A stretch of 64,000 nucleotides of DNA. It comes from Flavobacteriaceae bacterium UBA3339 (lineage in GTDB: Bacteria; Bacteroidota; Bacteroidia; Flavobacteriales; Flavobacteriaceae). Position 1 is the stretch's first letter. The number at the start of each line of letters is the position of its first letter. Under the pieces are notes generated by a model. It was given only the letters and a program-made list of their open reading frames with translations, made no database searches and had not been told where the DNA came from. The DNA lies in contig DERN01000003.1 in NCBI GenBank assembly GCA_002360925.1, forward strand, positions 133,175-197,174, read 5' to 3'. The translations under genes and the position numbers were made by a program. Shown piece after piece: positions 8,672-18,293 of the stretch.

Positions 8672-8679
8672 TATTTTTG
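8672..8679 (+). promoter_or_regulatory. Candidate -7 box that fixes the start of the hydrolase gene
   Basis: TATTTTTG matches TAnnTTTG. Transcription would begin at about 8684-8687, which excludes the upstream TTG at 8667 and leaves the TTG at 8694 as the first usable start. No convincing -33 element was found. Confidence 0.5.
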
Positions 8680-8693
8680 TACAAAAGAAAAGC

Positions 8694-9479
8694 TTGAAAT
8701 CCTTTAAATTTAAAAATACACCGATTTATTATAACGATATTGGCAAAGGAAATACCGTTGTGTTACTTCATGGTTTTTTAGAAAACAGTTCGATGTGGAA
8801 TAAAATGGCTCTTTTGCTTCAAAAACGTTACAGAGTTATTGCTGTTGATTTACTTGGACACGGAAAAAGTGAATGTTATGGATATATTCATTCAATGGAA
8901 GATCAAGCCGATATGATTTTTGCTTTGATTTCGGAATTGCGTTTGCGTAAAGTTTCATTAATCGGTCATTCGATGGGCGGTTATATTGCGTTGGCTTTTG
9001 CCGAATTATATCCCGATCATGTTCGCTCGCTAACTCTATTGAATTCTTCTGCTCAAGCTGATAATCCGGAACGACAATTAAACAGAGATCGCGCTATTGA
9101 AGTAGTAAAGAAAAATAGCAACGCTTTTATTCGAATGGCGACTCAAAATCTATTCGATAAACCTTCTCATGAAAAGTTTTCCAAGCAGATCGAAAACTTT
9201 ACCAACGAAGCTTTAAAAACACCATTACAAGGAATTATTGCATCGTTAGAAGGAATGAAAATTAGAATGGATCGCGAAGCTTTATTGCATTTTGGTCCAT
9301 ATCCAAAAATGATGGTTGCTAGTAAAAATGACACGATTATTCCATTACACGACGCCGAAGAACAAATAAAGGATACCGAAGTTCAGTTTCATATTGTTCC
9401 GGGCGGTCATGTTAGCACGATTGAATGTTTCGACGAAATTGCAGAACATATTCAATCGTTTTTGAAAAAAAACGGTTAA
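8694..9479 (+). CDS. Alpha/beta hydrolase
   Basis: The protein shows VVLLHGFLENSSMW (oxyanion region), the nucleophile elbow GHSMGG, and a C-terminal histidine in PGGHVSTIECF, with an acid in NDTIIPLHDAE. Together these give a Ser-Asp-His triad. There is no ATG near the N-terminus; the TTG at 8694 (protein MKSFKFKNTPIYY) fits the upstream -7 box. It is cytoplasmic, since no signal peptide is visible. The substrate cannot be predicted; esterase or C-C hydrolase activity is possible. It converges with the AddB-like gene with a four-base overlap. Confidence 0.85.
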   Translation: MKSFKFKNTPIYYNDIGKGNTVVLLHGFLENSSMWNKMALLLQKRYRVIAVDLLGHGKSECYGYIHSMEDQADMIFALISELRLRKVSLIGHSMGGYIALAFAELYPDHVRSLTLLNSSAQADNPERQLNRDRAIEVVKKNSNAFIRMATQNLFDKPSHEKFSKQIENFTNEALKTPLQGIIASLEGMKIRMDREALLHFGPYPKMMVASKNDTIIPLHDAEEQIKDTEVQFHIVPGGHVSTIECFDEIAEHIQSFLKKNG

Positions 9480-12223
9480 CGCTCTATTTCTTCAAATACT
9501 TTATTGGTATTTAAAATTTCGATTAATAAGGTAATCAATTCTTTTTTAAAGACTTCTAGAATTTCATCGGTTATAAATTCTTCCACAACTTTATCTTGTT
9601 TTAAGCCAAACATTAAATAACCCGCTTTTCGGTTTTTAAACGAATAAATTCCGGCTTGTAAAGGTAAATCGGTTTTCCCTTTGTACATTAATCCGTAAAT
9701 AAGCAACTGAATTGCTTTTTCGAATTTTAAATCTTGAGTTATATTTTCGATTGTTTTGATTTGAACTTGATTTAAATCGACTTTTCCCGTTTTATAATCA
9801 ATAATTCTTAAAACTCCGTTTCGAATTTCAATTCGATCTGCAATTCCGGATAAAACAATCGGATACGGAAGCAATTCGTCATTTAATTCTGTTTGAAGAA
9901 CTTCTTCTAATCCAATAATTTGAACTTCATCGCCTTTTTCTAATTGTTCTTTTTCTGATTGCAAAAACAAATAAACATGTCGTTTGGCAACTTCGAATGC
10001 TAAAAGGTTTTTTCCTTGTCTGTCCGAAGAATCCGAATAATTTTCATTGAATTGTTTAATGATTTCGTCATTACTTTTCATCAACATTTGATCGATCATT
10101 TCGGTTGTTAAAAACTGATCGAGATAAGGTTTGTAAAGATTTTCTAAGCTTCCGTGAATAATTGTTCCCAACGTATTTAAAGCGATATTTTCCTCGACTT
10201 CTTCAACTTCACGAATTCCTAAAACGCGTTGCAAATAAAACTGAATTGGATTTCGCATATAATTGCCAATTGCCGAAGGCGAAAATCCTTTTACAGTCGC
10301 GATTTCATGTAAACGATTTGCCAAAAGCTCCGTTTTTTCAACAAACATAGGTTCGCTTATTGTTTCGGGCGATTTTGCAAAATAATTCGAAACCTTAACT
10401 TTGTGCTTTGGTTGCGGTTCTAAAACTAATTGCGTTATAAATCGACTTTTTTCTCCTGCATCTAACCCTTCAGAATCTGAATTGTATAACAAATAAATAT
10501 TTTTTGCACGTTGCAATAAATGATAAAAGTGATAGGTGTAAATGGCGTCTTTTTCTTTAAAAGTCGGTAAACCTAATTCCTGTTTTACATCGTACGGAAT
10601 AAAAGAGTTTGACGATTTCCCAGCAGGAAATTTCCCTTCGTTTAACGACGTAATAATCACGTTTTCGAAATCCAAAACCCGACTTTCTAAAACGCCCATA
10701 ACCTGTAATCCTTCCAAAGGCTCACCTTCAAACGAAACCTCAGCTAAATCTGCAACTTGTTTGTAAATGTCCCACAAATGTTGTGCGTTTTCAATAACAT
10801 GATATTTTAACTGATAGTTTTTAATTTGGACCAAAACCTGATGAAATGCAAACAAAAAAGTTAACGATAAATCGTCTTTTTCACTCCTTAAGTAGGCTCT
10901 TAATTCAAAAACGATTCGTTCTAACCGTTCTAATATTTCCGAAATATCGTTGTTCCAAGGTTTTATAATCAACGAAAGAAAATCATTTGCTTTTTGAACT
11001 TCTTCTAATTTATAGATCTTAAAAAAAGACAAATTTCGTCGATTAATTTCATCTACTAAAGGTTTTGTAAATGCAACATGTTCAACCAACGAATGCGATA
11101 AAACATCGATTACTTCTTTGTGATAAAAAACCGAACTCCCTCTGTTTAAAGCATGGACGTGCATTTTAAACAACTTAGTAAAAAATAACTGAACAGGATT
11201 TGATTTACTGTCGTATCCCATTGTAATATTGAGCGACAAAACCTGATTTGGCAACGCATACAGAACCGGAATCAACAAATTTTCTTCACTTAGCACAACC
11301 GCTGTATTTTGAAGATTTGGAGACGATTTTTGAAGCTCCTCAACAATAGTTCCTACAATTTTAGCTTGTCCGACCGATTTTGGCGTACTAATGATTTCGA
11401 TATTTTTTGACTGCGAAAATTCATCTATAATCCATTCAAATGAAAAAGATTTATAATACGACCAATTCTGTTTTATTTTTCGAGCAAAATAACCAGCTTC
11501 GTGAAATGGATCTTTCAAGAAAGTTTCATCGGTATCCCAATAAACTTTTGCCATATCACTTTTTAAAAGTTGCTGAATAATGATTTCTTCGGCATGATTT
11601 AAAGCATTAAAACCCGCAAAATAAAACTTTTTTGAACTGTTTTCATTTATAAAATCGTTCAATAAATCAACCGCTTTTCGATAAGCCCATCCTTGATAAC
11701 CAATAGAACGTTCGTTAAGATAGGTTGTAAAAGCTTTGTAATAAACAGGCAAATAATCCCAAAAGGTTAAATAATTTTCGATCAAAGCGGTTCTATCTTC
11801 CGCCTTCACCGACCAGTGATTAATATCATCTATGTTTTTTAAATAATCGAAAACGTGTTCAGGTTTTAAAAGATAACGATCTATCTCATTAAAATCCTGT
11901 AAAAGCATTTTAGCCCAACTTCCAAATTGTTCAAAATCTTGTTGAATTTCTTTTGATGTATTTTTCTTATAAACTTCATAAAACTCGAACAAAAGTTCAA
12001 TATTTGAAAGAACTTCAATTCCCGAAATAGTATGAATTAGATCTTCAATACTGATAATTTCGGGTGCAAAAAAAGTTTGATTAGAATGCGATTTAAAAGC
12101 TTCTAGCAAAAACAATCGAGCTCTTTTATTAGGAAGTACGATTGTGATATTTGAAAAATCGAATCCACAATCATTAATAATTTGATGAGCTAGTTTATTT
12201 AAAAAAGTAGTTTGGTTATCCAT
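9476..12223 (-). CDS. AddB/RecB-like PD-(D/E)XK nuclease
   Basis: The 915-residue protein starts with an inactive-helicase-like fold (IVLPNKRARLFLLEAF in place of a Walker A motif). It ends with a RecB-type nuclease motif, RIIDYKTGKVDLNQ (about residues 810-823), where Asp and Lys are catalytic. This layout fits AddB-type subunits of AddAB double-strand-break repair nucleases in Bacteroidota. The AddA-like partner is at 15041-18184 on the same strand, separated by kbl and ompA. AddB proteins often carry Fe-S cysteines; I see no clear four-cysteine set here. Confidence 0.8.
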   Translation of the reverse strand: MDNQTTFLNKLAHQIINDCGFDFSNITIVLPNKRARLFLLEAFKSHSNQTFFAPEIISIEDLIHTISGIEVLSNIELLFEFYEVYKKNTSKEIQQDFEQFGSWAKMLLQDFNEIDRYLLKPEHVFDYLKNIDDINHWSVKAEDRTALIENYLTFWDYLPVYYKAFTTYLNERSIGYQGWAYRKAVDLLNDFINENSSKKFYFAGFNALNHAEEIIIQQLLKSDMAKVYWDTDETFLKDPFHEAGYFARKIKQNWSYYKSFSFEWIIDEFSQSKNIEIISTPKSVGQAKIVGTIVEELQKSSPNLQNTAVVLSEENLLIPVLYALPNQVLSLNITMGYDSKSNPVQLFFTKLFKMHVHALNRGSSVFYHKEVIDVLSHSLVEHVAFTKPLVDEINRRNLSFFKIYKLEEVQKANDFLSLIIKPWNNDISEILERLERIVFELRAYLRSEKDDLSLTFLFAFHQVLVQIKNYQLKYHVIENAQHLWDIYKQVADLAEVSFEGEPLEGLQVMGVLESRVLDFENVIITSLNEGKFPAGKSSNSFIPYDVKQELGLPTFKEKDAIYTYHFYHLLQRAKNIYLLYNSDSEGLDAGEKSRFITQLVLEPQPKHKVKVSNYFAKSPETISEPMFVEKTELLANRLHEIATVKGFSPSAIGNYMRNPIQFYLQRVLGIREVEEVEENIALNTLGTIIHGSLENLYKPYLDQFLTTEMIDQMLMKSNDEIIKQFNENYSDSSDRQGKNLLAFEVAKRHVYLFLQSEKEQLEKGDEVQIIGLEEVLQTELNDELLPYPIVLSGIADRIEIRNGVLRIIDYKTGKVDLNQVQIKTIENITQDLKFEKAIQLLIYGLMYKGKTDLPLQAGIYSFKNRKAGYLMFGLKQDKVVEEFITDEILEVFKKELITLLIEILNTNKVFEEIER

Positions 12224-12239
12224 AGCATAAAAATAAAAA

Positions 12240-12263
12240 AACGTCCCGATAAATCGAGACGTT
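12240..12263 (-). terminator. Terminator of ompA
   Basis: AACGTC (12240-12245) pairs with GACGTT (12258-12263), with an inner CGA/TCG extension and one mismatch. On the minus strand it is followed by TTTTTTTATTTTT. It lies between the ompA stop and the AddB-like start, so the latter is probably read from its own promoter or by read-through. Confidence 0.75.
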
Positions 12264-12285
12264 CTTTCTAATATTTAAATCAAAA

Positions 12286-13707
12286 TTATTTTATTAATTT
12301 AATTTCTGTACGACGGTTGTTAGCACGTCCTGCAACAGTTTTGTTATCGTCGATTGGACGTTTAGAACCAAAACCTTCAGCAGTTAAACGGTTAGCAGAA
12401 ATTCCTTTAGAAATCAAGTAATCTCTTACTGCGTTTGCACGGTCGTTTGATAACGGATCGTTTATTTTATCAGATCCTGTAGAATCAGTGTGACCTTCGA
12501 TTGCAAATTTAGCATTAGGGAACTGTTTCATTACGTTTGCCATATTATCTAACACTGCAAATGATTTCTCTTGGAAAGTAGATTTACCTGTGTTGAATAA
12601 AATAGTTTTCCCGTACTCGTTTAATTGTTTGATGTGCTCTTCTTTAACTTCAGGACAACCTCTGTTAGAAGCTGGACCTGCTACTTCAGGACACTCATCA
12701 TCTTTATCTGGCACTCCGTCACCATCTGTATCTGGCCAAGGACATCCATTGTTTGCTTTTGGACCAGCTACCTCAGGACATTCGTCATCTTTATCAGGAA
12801 TTCCGTCTCCGTCTGTATCAGGACATCCGTTGAATTCTTTCAATCCTGGCTCATCTGGACAAGCATCTTCGTGGTTAGGGATTCCGTCTCCGTCAGAATC
12901 AGGACAACCATTCATAGCTGCGTCACCAAATTCGTAAGGACATTGATCTAAATGATCAGGAATTCCATCTCCGTCAGAATCAGGACAACCATTGAATTGT
13001 TTTAAACCTGCAACTTCTGGACACTCATCGTATTTATCTAAGATTCCGTCACCATCTGTATCTTTTCCACCAAAACGGAAAGTTACACCAGCTACGTGTT
13101 GTAAATGAGAAGGGACAGAAACATCTTGCGCTCTCACTACTCCGTCATCCTCAAATTGTTTTTTATATGTCGAAGAAACATTTAAACCGATGTTTTCAGA
13201 GAACCAAAAAGTAATTCCTAAACCTCCGTTAACATTACCAGAAGAAGCTTTCCCTAAGAATGTATATCCTCCTCCAACATGCACTGCGGGATCAAACCAT
13301 TTAGAACCAATTAACCCACCGATGCTATATTTGAATTGACCATCGATTCCGTAATACATTAAATCAGCAGCATCAACTCTTCTTTGCCCGTTGAAATCTC
13401 CATTAGCATCCCATCCATTTTCCATAACAACTTTTTTCATTTTGTTTACAGATCCTGTAATTCCAAATGATAAGTTGCTACCAATGTAACGTGATACATT
13501 TAACACAGATGCAGATGGTAAAATACTCCAATTATCTGTTTGGAAGTATTGTCCAAATCTATCTGCGAAGTCTGTTGCAACACTTGAGCGTCCACCGTCA
13601 AGAGCATTAACTCCAACAGTTATTGCCCATGGTTGATCAGCATTTTGCGCTTGTGTAGCTGTACCTGCTAATAACAAAGCAGCTGCAAATACTTTTAATT
13701 GTTTCAT
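12286..13707 (-). CDS. OmpA-family outer-membrane protein with thrombospondin type-3 repeats
   Basis: The 473-residue protein has a signal peptide (cleavage near ATQAQ) and an N-terminal eight-strand-like beta-barrel region to about residue 210. Then come five calcium-binding DGDGI-PD-D-CP repeats (about 215-345) and a C-terminal OmpA/MotB peptidoglycan-binding domain (IEGHTDSTGS, NDRANAVRDYL, GSKRPIDDN). The abundant Flavobacterium P60-type protein has the same plan. It links the outer membrane to peptidoglycan. A near-consensus promoter and a dedicated terminator make it a strongly expressed single gene. Confidence 0.93.
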   Translation of the reverse strand: MKQLKVFAAALLLAGTATQAQNADQPWAITVGVNALDGGRSSVATDFADRFGQYFQTDNWSILPSASVLNVSRYIGSNLSFGITGSVNKMKKVVMENGWDANGDFNGQRRVDAADLMYYGIDGQFKYSIGGLIGSKWFDPAVHVGGGYTFLGKASSGNVNGGLGITFWFSENIGLNVSSTYKKQFEDDGVVRAQDVSVPSHLQHVAGVTFRFGGKDTDGDGILDKYDECPEVAGLKQFNGCPDSDGDGIPDHLDQCPYEFGDAAMNGCPDSDGDGIPNHEDACPDEPGLKEFNGCPDTDGDGIPDKDDECPEVAGPKANNGCPWPDTDGDGVPDKDDECPEVAGPASNRGCPEVKEEHIKQLNEYGKTILFNTGKSTFQEKSFAVLDNMANVMKQFPNAKFAIEGHTDSTGSDKINDPLSNDRANAVRDYLISKGISANRLTAEGFGSKRPIDDNKTVAGRANNRRTEIKLIK

Positions 13708-13741
13708 AACTATTCAATTTTTACTTTACGTAATATTTCCA

Positions 13742-13772
13742 CAAAAATAAATTCTTTAACCGAATATACAAA
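13742..13772 (-). promoter_or_regulatory. Near-consensus promoter of ompA
   Basis: On the minus strand TTTG (13772-13769), a 19-base spacer and TATTTTTG (13749-13742) match the Bacteroidota consensus TTTG-N17-23-TAnnTTTG. It is the best promoter seen in the window and leaves a leader of about 30 bases. Confidence 0.8.
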
Positions 13773-13810
13773 ATAATTCAGCTAAACATTTAACATTTCT
13801 CTAAGTTTTT

Positions 13811-15004
13811 TTAAATAATTTTTAATTCTTTACCTACTTCGGTAAAAGCTTTAATAGCTTTATCTAAATGTTCTTGGGTATGAGCAGCTGATAATTGCAC
13901 ACGAATTCTTGCTTTATCTTTAGGCACTACCGGAAAGAAAAATCCGATTACATAGATTCCTTTTTCTAAAAGTTTATCTGCCATTTCTTGAGACAATTTT
14001 GCATCGTACAACATAACCGGAACAATTGCTGAATCTCCGTCAATGATATCAAAACCAGCTTCTTTCATTCCTTTTTTGAAATAATTGGTATTCCACTCTA
14101 ATTGATCTCTTAATTTGGTATCTCTTTTTAGTAATTCAAAAACTTTTAAAGAAGCTCCGACAATTACAGGCGACAAAGAGTTTGAAAACAAATACGGACG
14201 AGAACGTTGGCGTAAAATTTCAATAATTTCTTTTTTTGCTGTAGTATATCCTCCCATTGCTCCTCCTAAAGCTTTTCCTAATGTTCCCGTAATAATGTCT
14301 ACGCGTCCCATTACATTTTTAGCTTCTAAAGTTCCTTTTCCGGTTGCTCCGATGAATCCTGCTGCGTGACATTCGTCTACCATTACCATGGCATCATATT
14401 TATCAGCCAAATCGCAAATTTTATCTAAAGGCGCAACCAATCCGTCCATAGAAAAAACACCATCTGTTACAATTAATTTGTATCTACGACCATCTGCAAC
14501 CGCCTGTTGTAATTGTTTTTCTAAATCTGCCATATCATTATTTTCGTAACGATATCTTGCCGCTTTACACAAACGAACTCCATCAATAATTGACGCGTGA
14601 TTTAAACTATCCGAAATAATACAATCTTCGGCTCCTAATAGAGGTTCAAAAACACCACCGTTTGCATCAAAAGCTGCAGCGTATAAAATTGTATCCTCTG
14701 TTCCGTAGAAATCGGCAATTTCTTGCTCTAATTGTTTGTGAATATCTTGAGTTCCACAAATGAAACGAACCGATGACATTCCAAATCCATGCGAATCTAA
14801 AGCGTCTTTTGCTGCCTGAACAACTTCTGGATGCGACGATAATCCTAAATAATTATTTGCACAAAAGTTCAACACTTTTTCACCTGTATTAATGGTAATT
14901 TCAGCACCTTGAGGCGAAGTTATAATACGTTCTTTTTTATACAATCCGCTTTCTTTGATCGAATTTAATTCGGCTTGTAAATAATCTTTAATTCCTCCGT
15001 ACAT
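13811..15004 (-). CDS. kbl: Glycine C-acetyltransferase (2-amino-3-ketobutyrate CoA ligase)
   Basis: The 397-residue, alpha-oxoamine-synthase-type PLP enzyme has NFCANNYLGLSSHPEV near the N-terminus, VDECHAAGFIG for PLP contact, and the Schiff-base lysine in TGTLGKALGGAMGGY (about residue 243). Length and motifs match Kbl, which with threonine dehydrogenase converts threonine to glycine and acetyl-CoA. Related enzymes (BioF, serine palmitoyltransferase) are less likely because of the near full-length Kbl-like sequence. No tdh gene is in the window. A -7 box at 15051-15044 overlaps the end of the upstream gene. Confidence 0.92.
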   Translation of the reverse strand: MYGGIKDYLQAELNSIKESGLYKKERIITSPQGAEITINTGEKVLNFCANNYLGLSSHPEVVQAAKDALDSHGFGMSSVRFICGTQDIHKQLEQEIADFYGTEDTILYAAAFDANGGVFEPLLGAEDCIISDSLNHASIIDGVRLCKAARYRYENNDMADLEKQLQQAVADGRRYKLIVTDGVFSMDGLVAPLDKICDLADKYDAMVMVDECHAAGFIGATGKGTLEAKNVMGRVDIITGTLGKALGGAMGGYTTAKKEIIEILRQRSRPYLFSNSLSPVIVGASLKVFELLKRDTKLRDQLEWNTNYFKKGMKEAGFDIIDGDSAIVPVMLYDAKLSQEMADKLLEKGIYVIGFFFPVVPKDKARIRVQLSAAHTQEHLDKAIKAFTEVGKELKII

Positions 15005-15040
15005 AATTTTGTATATGTTTAGTTTATTTCGTTTTAAGCT

Positions 15041-18000
15041 TTACAAATGTATCATTTTTAAATCGTCTTGAATGTATAACAAGACCTTTTTTACTACTTC
15101 AAAGCCCATTTCTTCTAGAGCTTTGGCATATTCTTCGATTTGTTTATGATATTTCGGTTGTTCTTCTCCGGTTTTATAATCGATAATATAAGCTTGATTT
15201 CCATTAATTGTAACACGATCGGGTTTTATATTCTGAAAGTTTTTATGTAGAATCGGACGTTCGTTATAAATCATATATTCCGTATTGAAAAACGCATTTA
15301 AATCTTCATGACGAACGATTTTTTGAATCATTTCTGTTATTTCCTCTTGCTCGTTCAATGTGATTAATCCACTTGAAATAGCACTTTTTACAGCTTTCTC
15401 AATATCTTTCTCCGAAATAATTTTCGAAAGCAATTCATGAATCACATTTCCTTTTTCGATCGCTTTTTGTTGTTTCGTATCCCACATCAAAGCTTCGCGT
15501 TTTGCGATTTTAATTACCGAAGGATCGATTGCCTTTTTAACACTTTTAATCACAATTGGTTTTTCGGTTTCTTTATCGCTTTTTAAAGACACTTTTTCAG
15601 GATTTCCGAACGAATATTTTAATTCATTTTCATCGAATTTCCCAATCGATTCCAAATACTTCACAAAAAAAGAAGAAAGTGAATTTGGCAAACTTCCGGT
15701 TTTACTGCGTTTATAACTGCTAATAATATACAATTGCTCTTCGGCGCGCGTTAAAGCAACGTACAAAACGTTTAAATTATCGAGTAATTCTTCTTGTTTT
15801 TTCTGTTCGTACAAACGTTGCGCAGTTTCGCCATACATTTTCACATCGTTTTTTAAATCTACTAACGCTTTCGGAATATTCAATTGTTCGTGATCTTCTA
15901 AATCGATCCAAATTCTATCGCGCGATCTCGAAAAATCTTCATCTGCAAAAGGATAAATCACAACCGGAAACTCTAATCCTTTTGATTTATGAATCGTCAT
16001 TAATCGAACCGCATCTTCATTTTCGGGCGCCGGAATGCTTAATTTATGGTAATTTTGTTCCCAATAATTCAAGAAATCGGCAATGGTAGATTGATTTTTC
16101 ACCGTTCGTTCTAAAACCAAATCCAAGAAATATTGAACATAAGCTTCGGTCTTTTTGGACGGAATAAAGGCTTGAACCAAAATTTCGACCGCAACATATA
16201 AGTTGTTTTTTCGGATGGATTTAAAATCGATTTCAATTCCTAAATCCATCAAATATTTTTGAAAATCGATTTCCGAAGTAATTTCAATTCCTTTATAAAT
16301 CACGTCGTGAACCGAATTACTTTTTAAAATGAAACGACCAACATAATACAAAATCAGCACTTTTGCTTCTTTGTCTTGATTGTTTTTTAAAAATCGAAGT
16401 AAGTTTAATAACAATTGCACTTCGGCTGCATTATTAATCAGCAACGTTTCGGAAGACAAAATGCGAATTCCGTTTTGCGTTAAATAATTGGCGACTTTTA
16501 CGCCATCGCTACTTTTTCGGGTTAAAACCACCATATCGCCCAAATTAAAACCTTGCGCTAAAACTTTGTGAATAGTTTGTAAAACTTCGGTTAAATACAA
16601 ATCAGCTTTTGTAATTTCTTCATCGTCTAAAAGATTATTATCGATAAACGAAATCTCGACAAATCCACCTTTTTTGGAATTGGTATTTTGATGTGAGTAA
16701 TTTTGATACAACGAATGATATGCCGGATTTTCAAACTCGTTCGATAAAAACTTAAAAATTCCGTTATTAAATTCGATCACTTCCGAAAAACTTCGATAAT
16801 TTGTATCTAAACTTATCGTGGCTTTTGAAGGATTCGAAAAAGGATTTTCATCGTTACTTAATTCCATAAATTGCTCGGCTTTTCCGCCTCGCCAACGATA
16901 AATAGCTTGTTTTGGATCGCCCACAATCATAAGCGAACCTTTTTTACCAAAATCATCTTCGCCCGAAAGTGCATTATCGATTAACGGAACTAGATTCTGC
17001 CATTGCATTTCGGAAGTATCTTGAAATTCGTCGATAAAAAAATGACGGTATTTTTCGCCCAATCGCTCATAAATAAAAGGCGCCGGCTGATTTTTTAATT
17101 CTTCGTAAATAATGGTATTAAATTGCGAAATGGACAAAATTTGCTGTTCGTTTTGAATGCGATCAATTTCTTGACTAATGGAATTTAACAACGAAAGCGG
17201 AACTAGATTTTTTAGAAAGGCTTCGAAGAAATATTTCTTTCCGAATAATCTGTAAATCTTTTGAGTTGTTGCCAGCAAATCGGGAATTAATTCTTCGATC
17301 AATTCTTTATCTTTTGCTGTTTTTTTTATGCTTATATGTTCGGCTTCGTAATATTTTTTATTGTTATTATTAAAATTTCCTTCTACAATTCCCATTAAAT
17401 GTTTTGGAAAATAACCGCCGCTAAACGAAGTTAAATCAACGCCTTTTGTTTCTAATAAATTCAAGGCGTTTTTAGCCAATTCGATTGTTTCGTTTTGCAA
17501 ATCTAAAATCTGATTTTGCAACCATTCTTTCAACGAAACAAAAGCCTGCATTTCGATATCTTTAAAAGCTTCGAGTTCTTTTTTATTGTTTTCGTTTACA
17601 AGCAATCGGCCAATTTCCATCAATTCATTCGTAACGTCCCAACTTTTATCGTCATCAGCTTTCCCAATCGAAAATTCGACCAACAATTTCGTCAATTGCT
17701 CATCGATTCCAGCTTTTGTAATTAGCGCATCAACTGCTTCTTGAAGCAATCCTTCGGTATCGAGCGAAACTTCGAAATGAAACGGAAGTTGCAAATCAAA
17801 CGCGAACGAGCGAATTACTTTGTGTGTAAATTTATCGATCGTAGAAATATCGAATCCAGCATAATTATGAATAATGCTTTTTAAAATCTTTTTCGATTTT
17901 TCGCGAATATAAGCTTCGGTAAAATTGGTTTCCTGAACAATTTGTTCTAAAAGTTGGTATTCTTTTTTCGGAATTTCGTTCAATGTAAACGCATGAATAC

Positions 18001-18184
18001 ATGACACAATTCGCGACTTCATTTCGTTAACCGCTTTATTGGTAAACGTAATTGCCAACACATTTCGGTACGCATCGTCTTTGTTCGAATATCCCAAAAG
18101 AATCTTTAAATATTCTTTAACCAACGTATGTGTTTTTCCGGCTCCGGCAGAAGCATTGTAAATTGTAAAAGCGTGTTTTTCCAA
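15041..18184 (-). CDS. AddA/RecB-like UvrD-family helicase-nuclease
   Basis: The protein has Walker A NASAGAGKTHT near the N-terminus, UvrD-type Walker B IDEFQDTSEMQW, motif VI-like VALTRAEEQLYI, and a C-terminal PD-(D/E)XK motif YIIDYKTGEEQPKYH. This is the AddA/RecB plan for processing double-strand breaks. The frame is open to 18220 (TTG). A -7 box TAACTTTG at 18212-18205 on the same strand puts transcription start downstream of that codon. The next candidate, TTG at 18184, gives MEKHAFTIYNASAG, like homologues, so I use it (1047 residues). Confidence 0.87.
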   Translation of the reverse strand: MEKHAFTIYNASAGAGKTHTLVKEYLKILLGYSNKDDAYRNVLAITFTNKAVNEMKSRIVSCIHAFTLNEIPKKEYQLLEQIVQETNFTEAYIREKSKKILKSIIHNYAGFDISTIDKFTHKVIRSFAFDLQLPFHFEVSLDTEGLLQEAVDALITKAGIDEQLTKLLVEFSIGKADDDKSWDVTNELMEIGRLLVNENNKKELEAFKDIEMQAFVSLKEWLQNQILDLQNETIELAKNALNLLETKGVDLTSFSGGYFPKHLMGIVEGNFNNNNKKYYEAEHISIKKTAKDKELIEELIPDLLATTQKIYRLFGKKYFFEAFLKNLVPLSLLNSISQEIDRIQNEQQILSISQFNTIIYEELKNQPAPFIYERLGEKYRHFFIDEFQDTSEMQWQNLVPLIDNALSGEDDFGKKGSLMIVGDPKQAIYRWRGGKAEQFMELSNDENPFSNPSKATISLDTNYRSFSEVIEFNNGIFKFLSNEFENPAYHSLYQNYSHQNTNSKKGGFVEISFIDNNLLDDEEITKADLYLTEVLQTIHKVLAQGFNLGDMVVLTRKSSDGVKVANYLTQNGIRILSSETLLINNAAEVQLLLNLLRFLKNNQDKEAKVLILYYVGRFILKSNSVHDVIYKGIEITSEIDFQKYLMDLGIEIDFKSIRKNNLYVAVEILVQAFIPSKKTEAYVQYFLDLVLERTVKNQSTIADFLNYWEQNYHKLSIPAPENEDAVRLMTIHKSKGLEFPVVIYPFADEDFSRSRDRIWIDLEDHEQLNIPKALVDLKNDVKMYGETAQRLYEQKKQEELLDNLNVLYVALTRAEEQLYIISSYKRSKTGSLPNSLSSFFVKYLESIGKFDENELKYSFGNPEKVSLKSDKETEKPIVIKSVKKAIDPSVIKIAKREALMWDTKQQKAIEKGNVIHELLSKIISEKDIEKAVKSAISSGLITLNEQEEITEMIQKIVRHEDLNAFFNTEYMIYNERPILHKNFQNIKPDRVTINGNQAYIIDYKTGEEQPKYHKQIEEYAKALEEMGFEVVKKVLLYIQDDLKMIHL
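15044..15051 (-). promoter_or_regulatory. Candidate -7 box of kbl
   Basis: TACATTTG on the minus strand matches TAnnTTTG and lies 40 bases before the kbl ATG, inside the last codons of the AddA-like gene. Confidence 0.5.
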
Positions 18185-18204
18185 AATATTTATAAAATTG
18201 TTAA

Positions 18205-18255
18205 CAAAGTTAGGAAGCAATAATTTTTGTTGTAACCCTATTTTCCCTAAATTTG
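18205..18255. promoter_or_regulatory. Face-to-face divergent promoters for addA-like gene and sodA
   Basis: For sodA: TTTG at 18226-18229, 18-base spacer, TAAATTTG at 18248-18255. For the nuclease gene: TAACTTTG on the minus strand at 18212-18205. The two promoters lie within about 50 bp, with only 109 bases between the chosen start codons. Confidence 0.65.
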
Positions 18256-18293
18256 AAATAAAAATAATACTAATCTTTAAAATATTAATTATT

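Noticed and set aside
12590..12951. Open frames on the plus strand opposite the ompA thrombospondin repeats
   Set aside because: They are periodic shadows of the DGDG-type repeats and have repetitive, non-protein-like composition; the minus-strand OmpA frame is certain.
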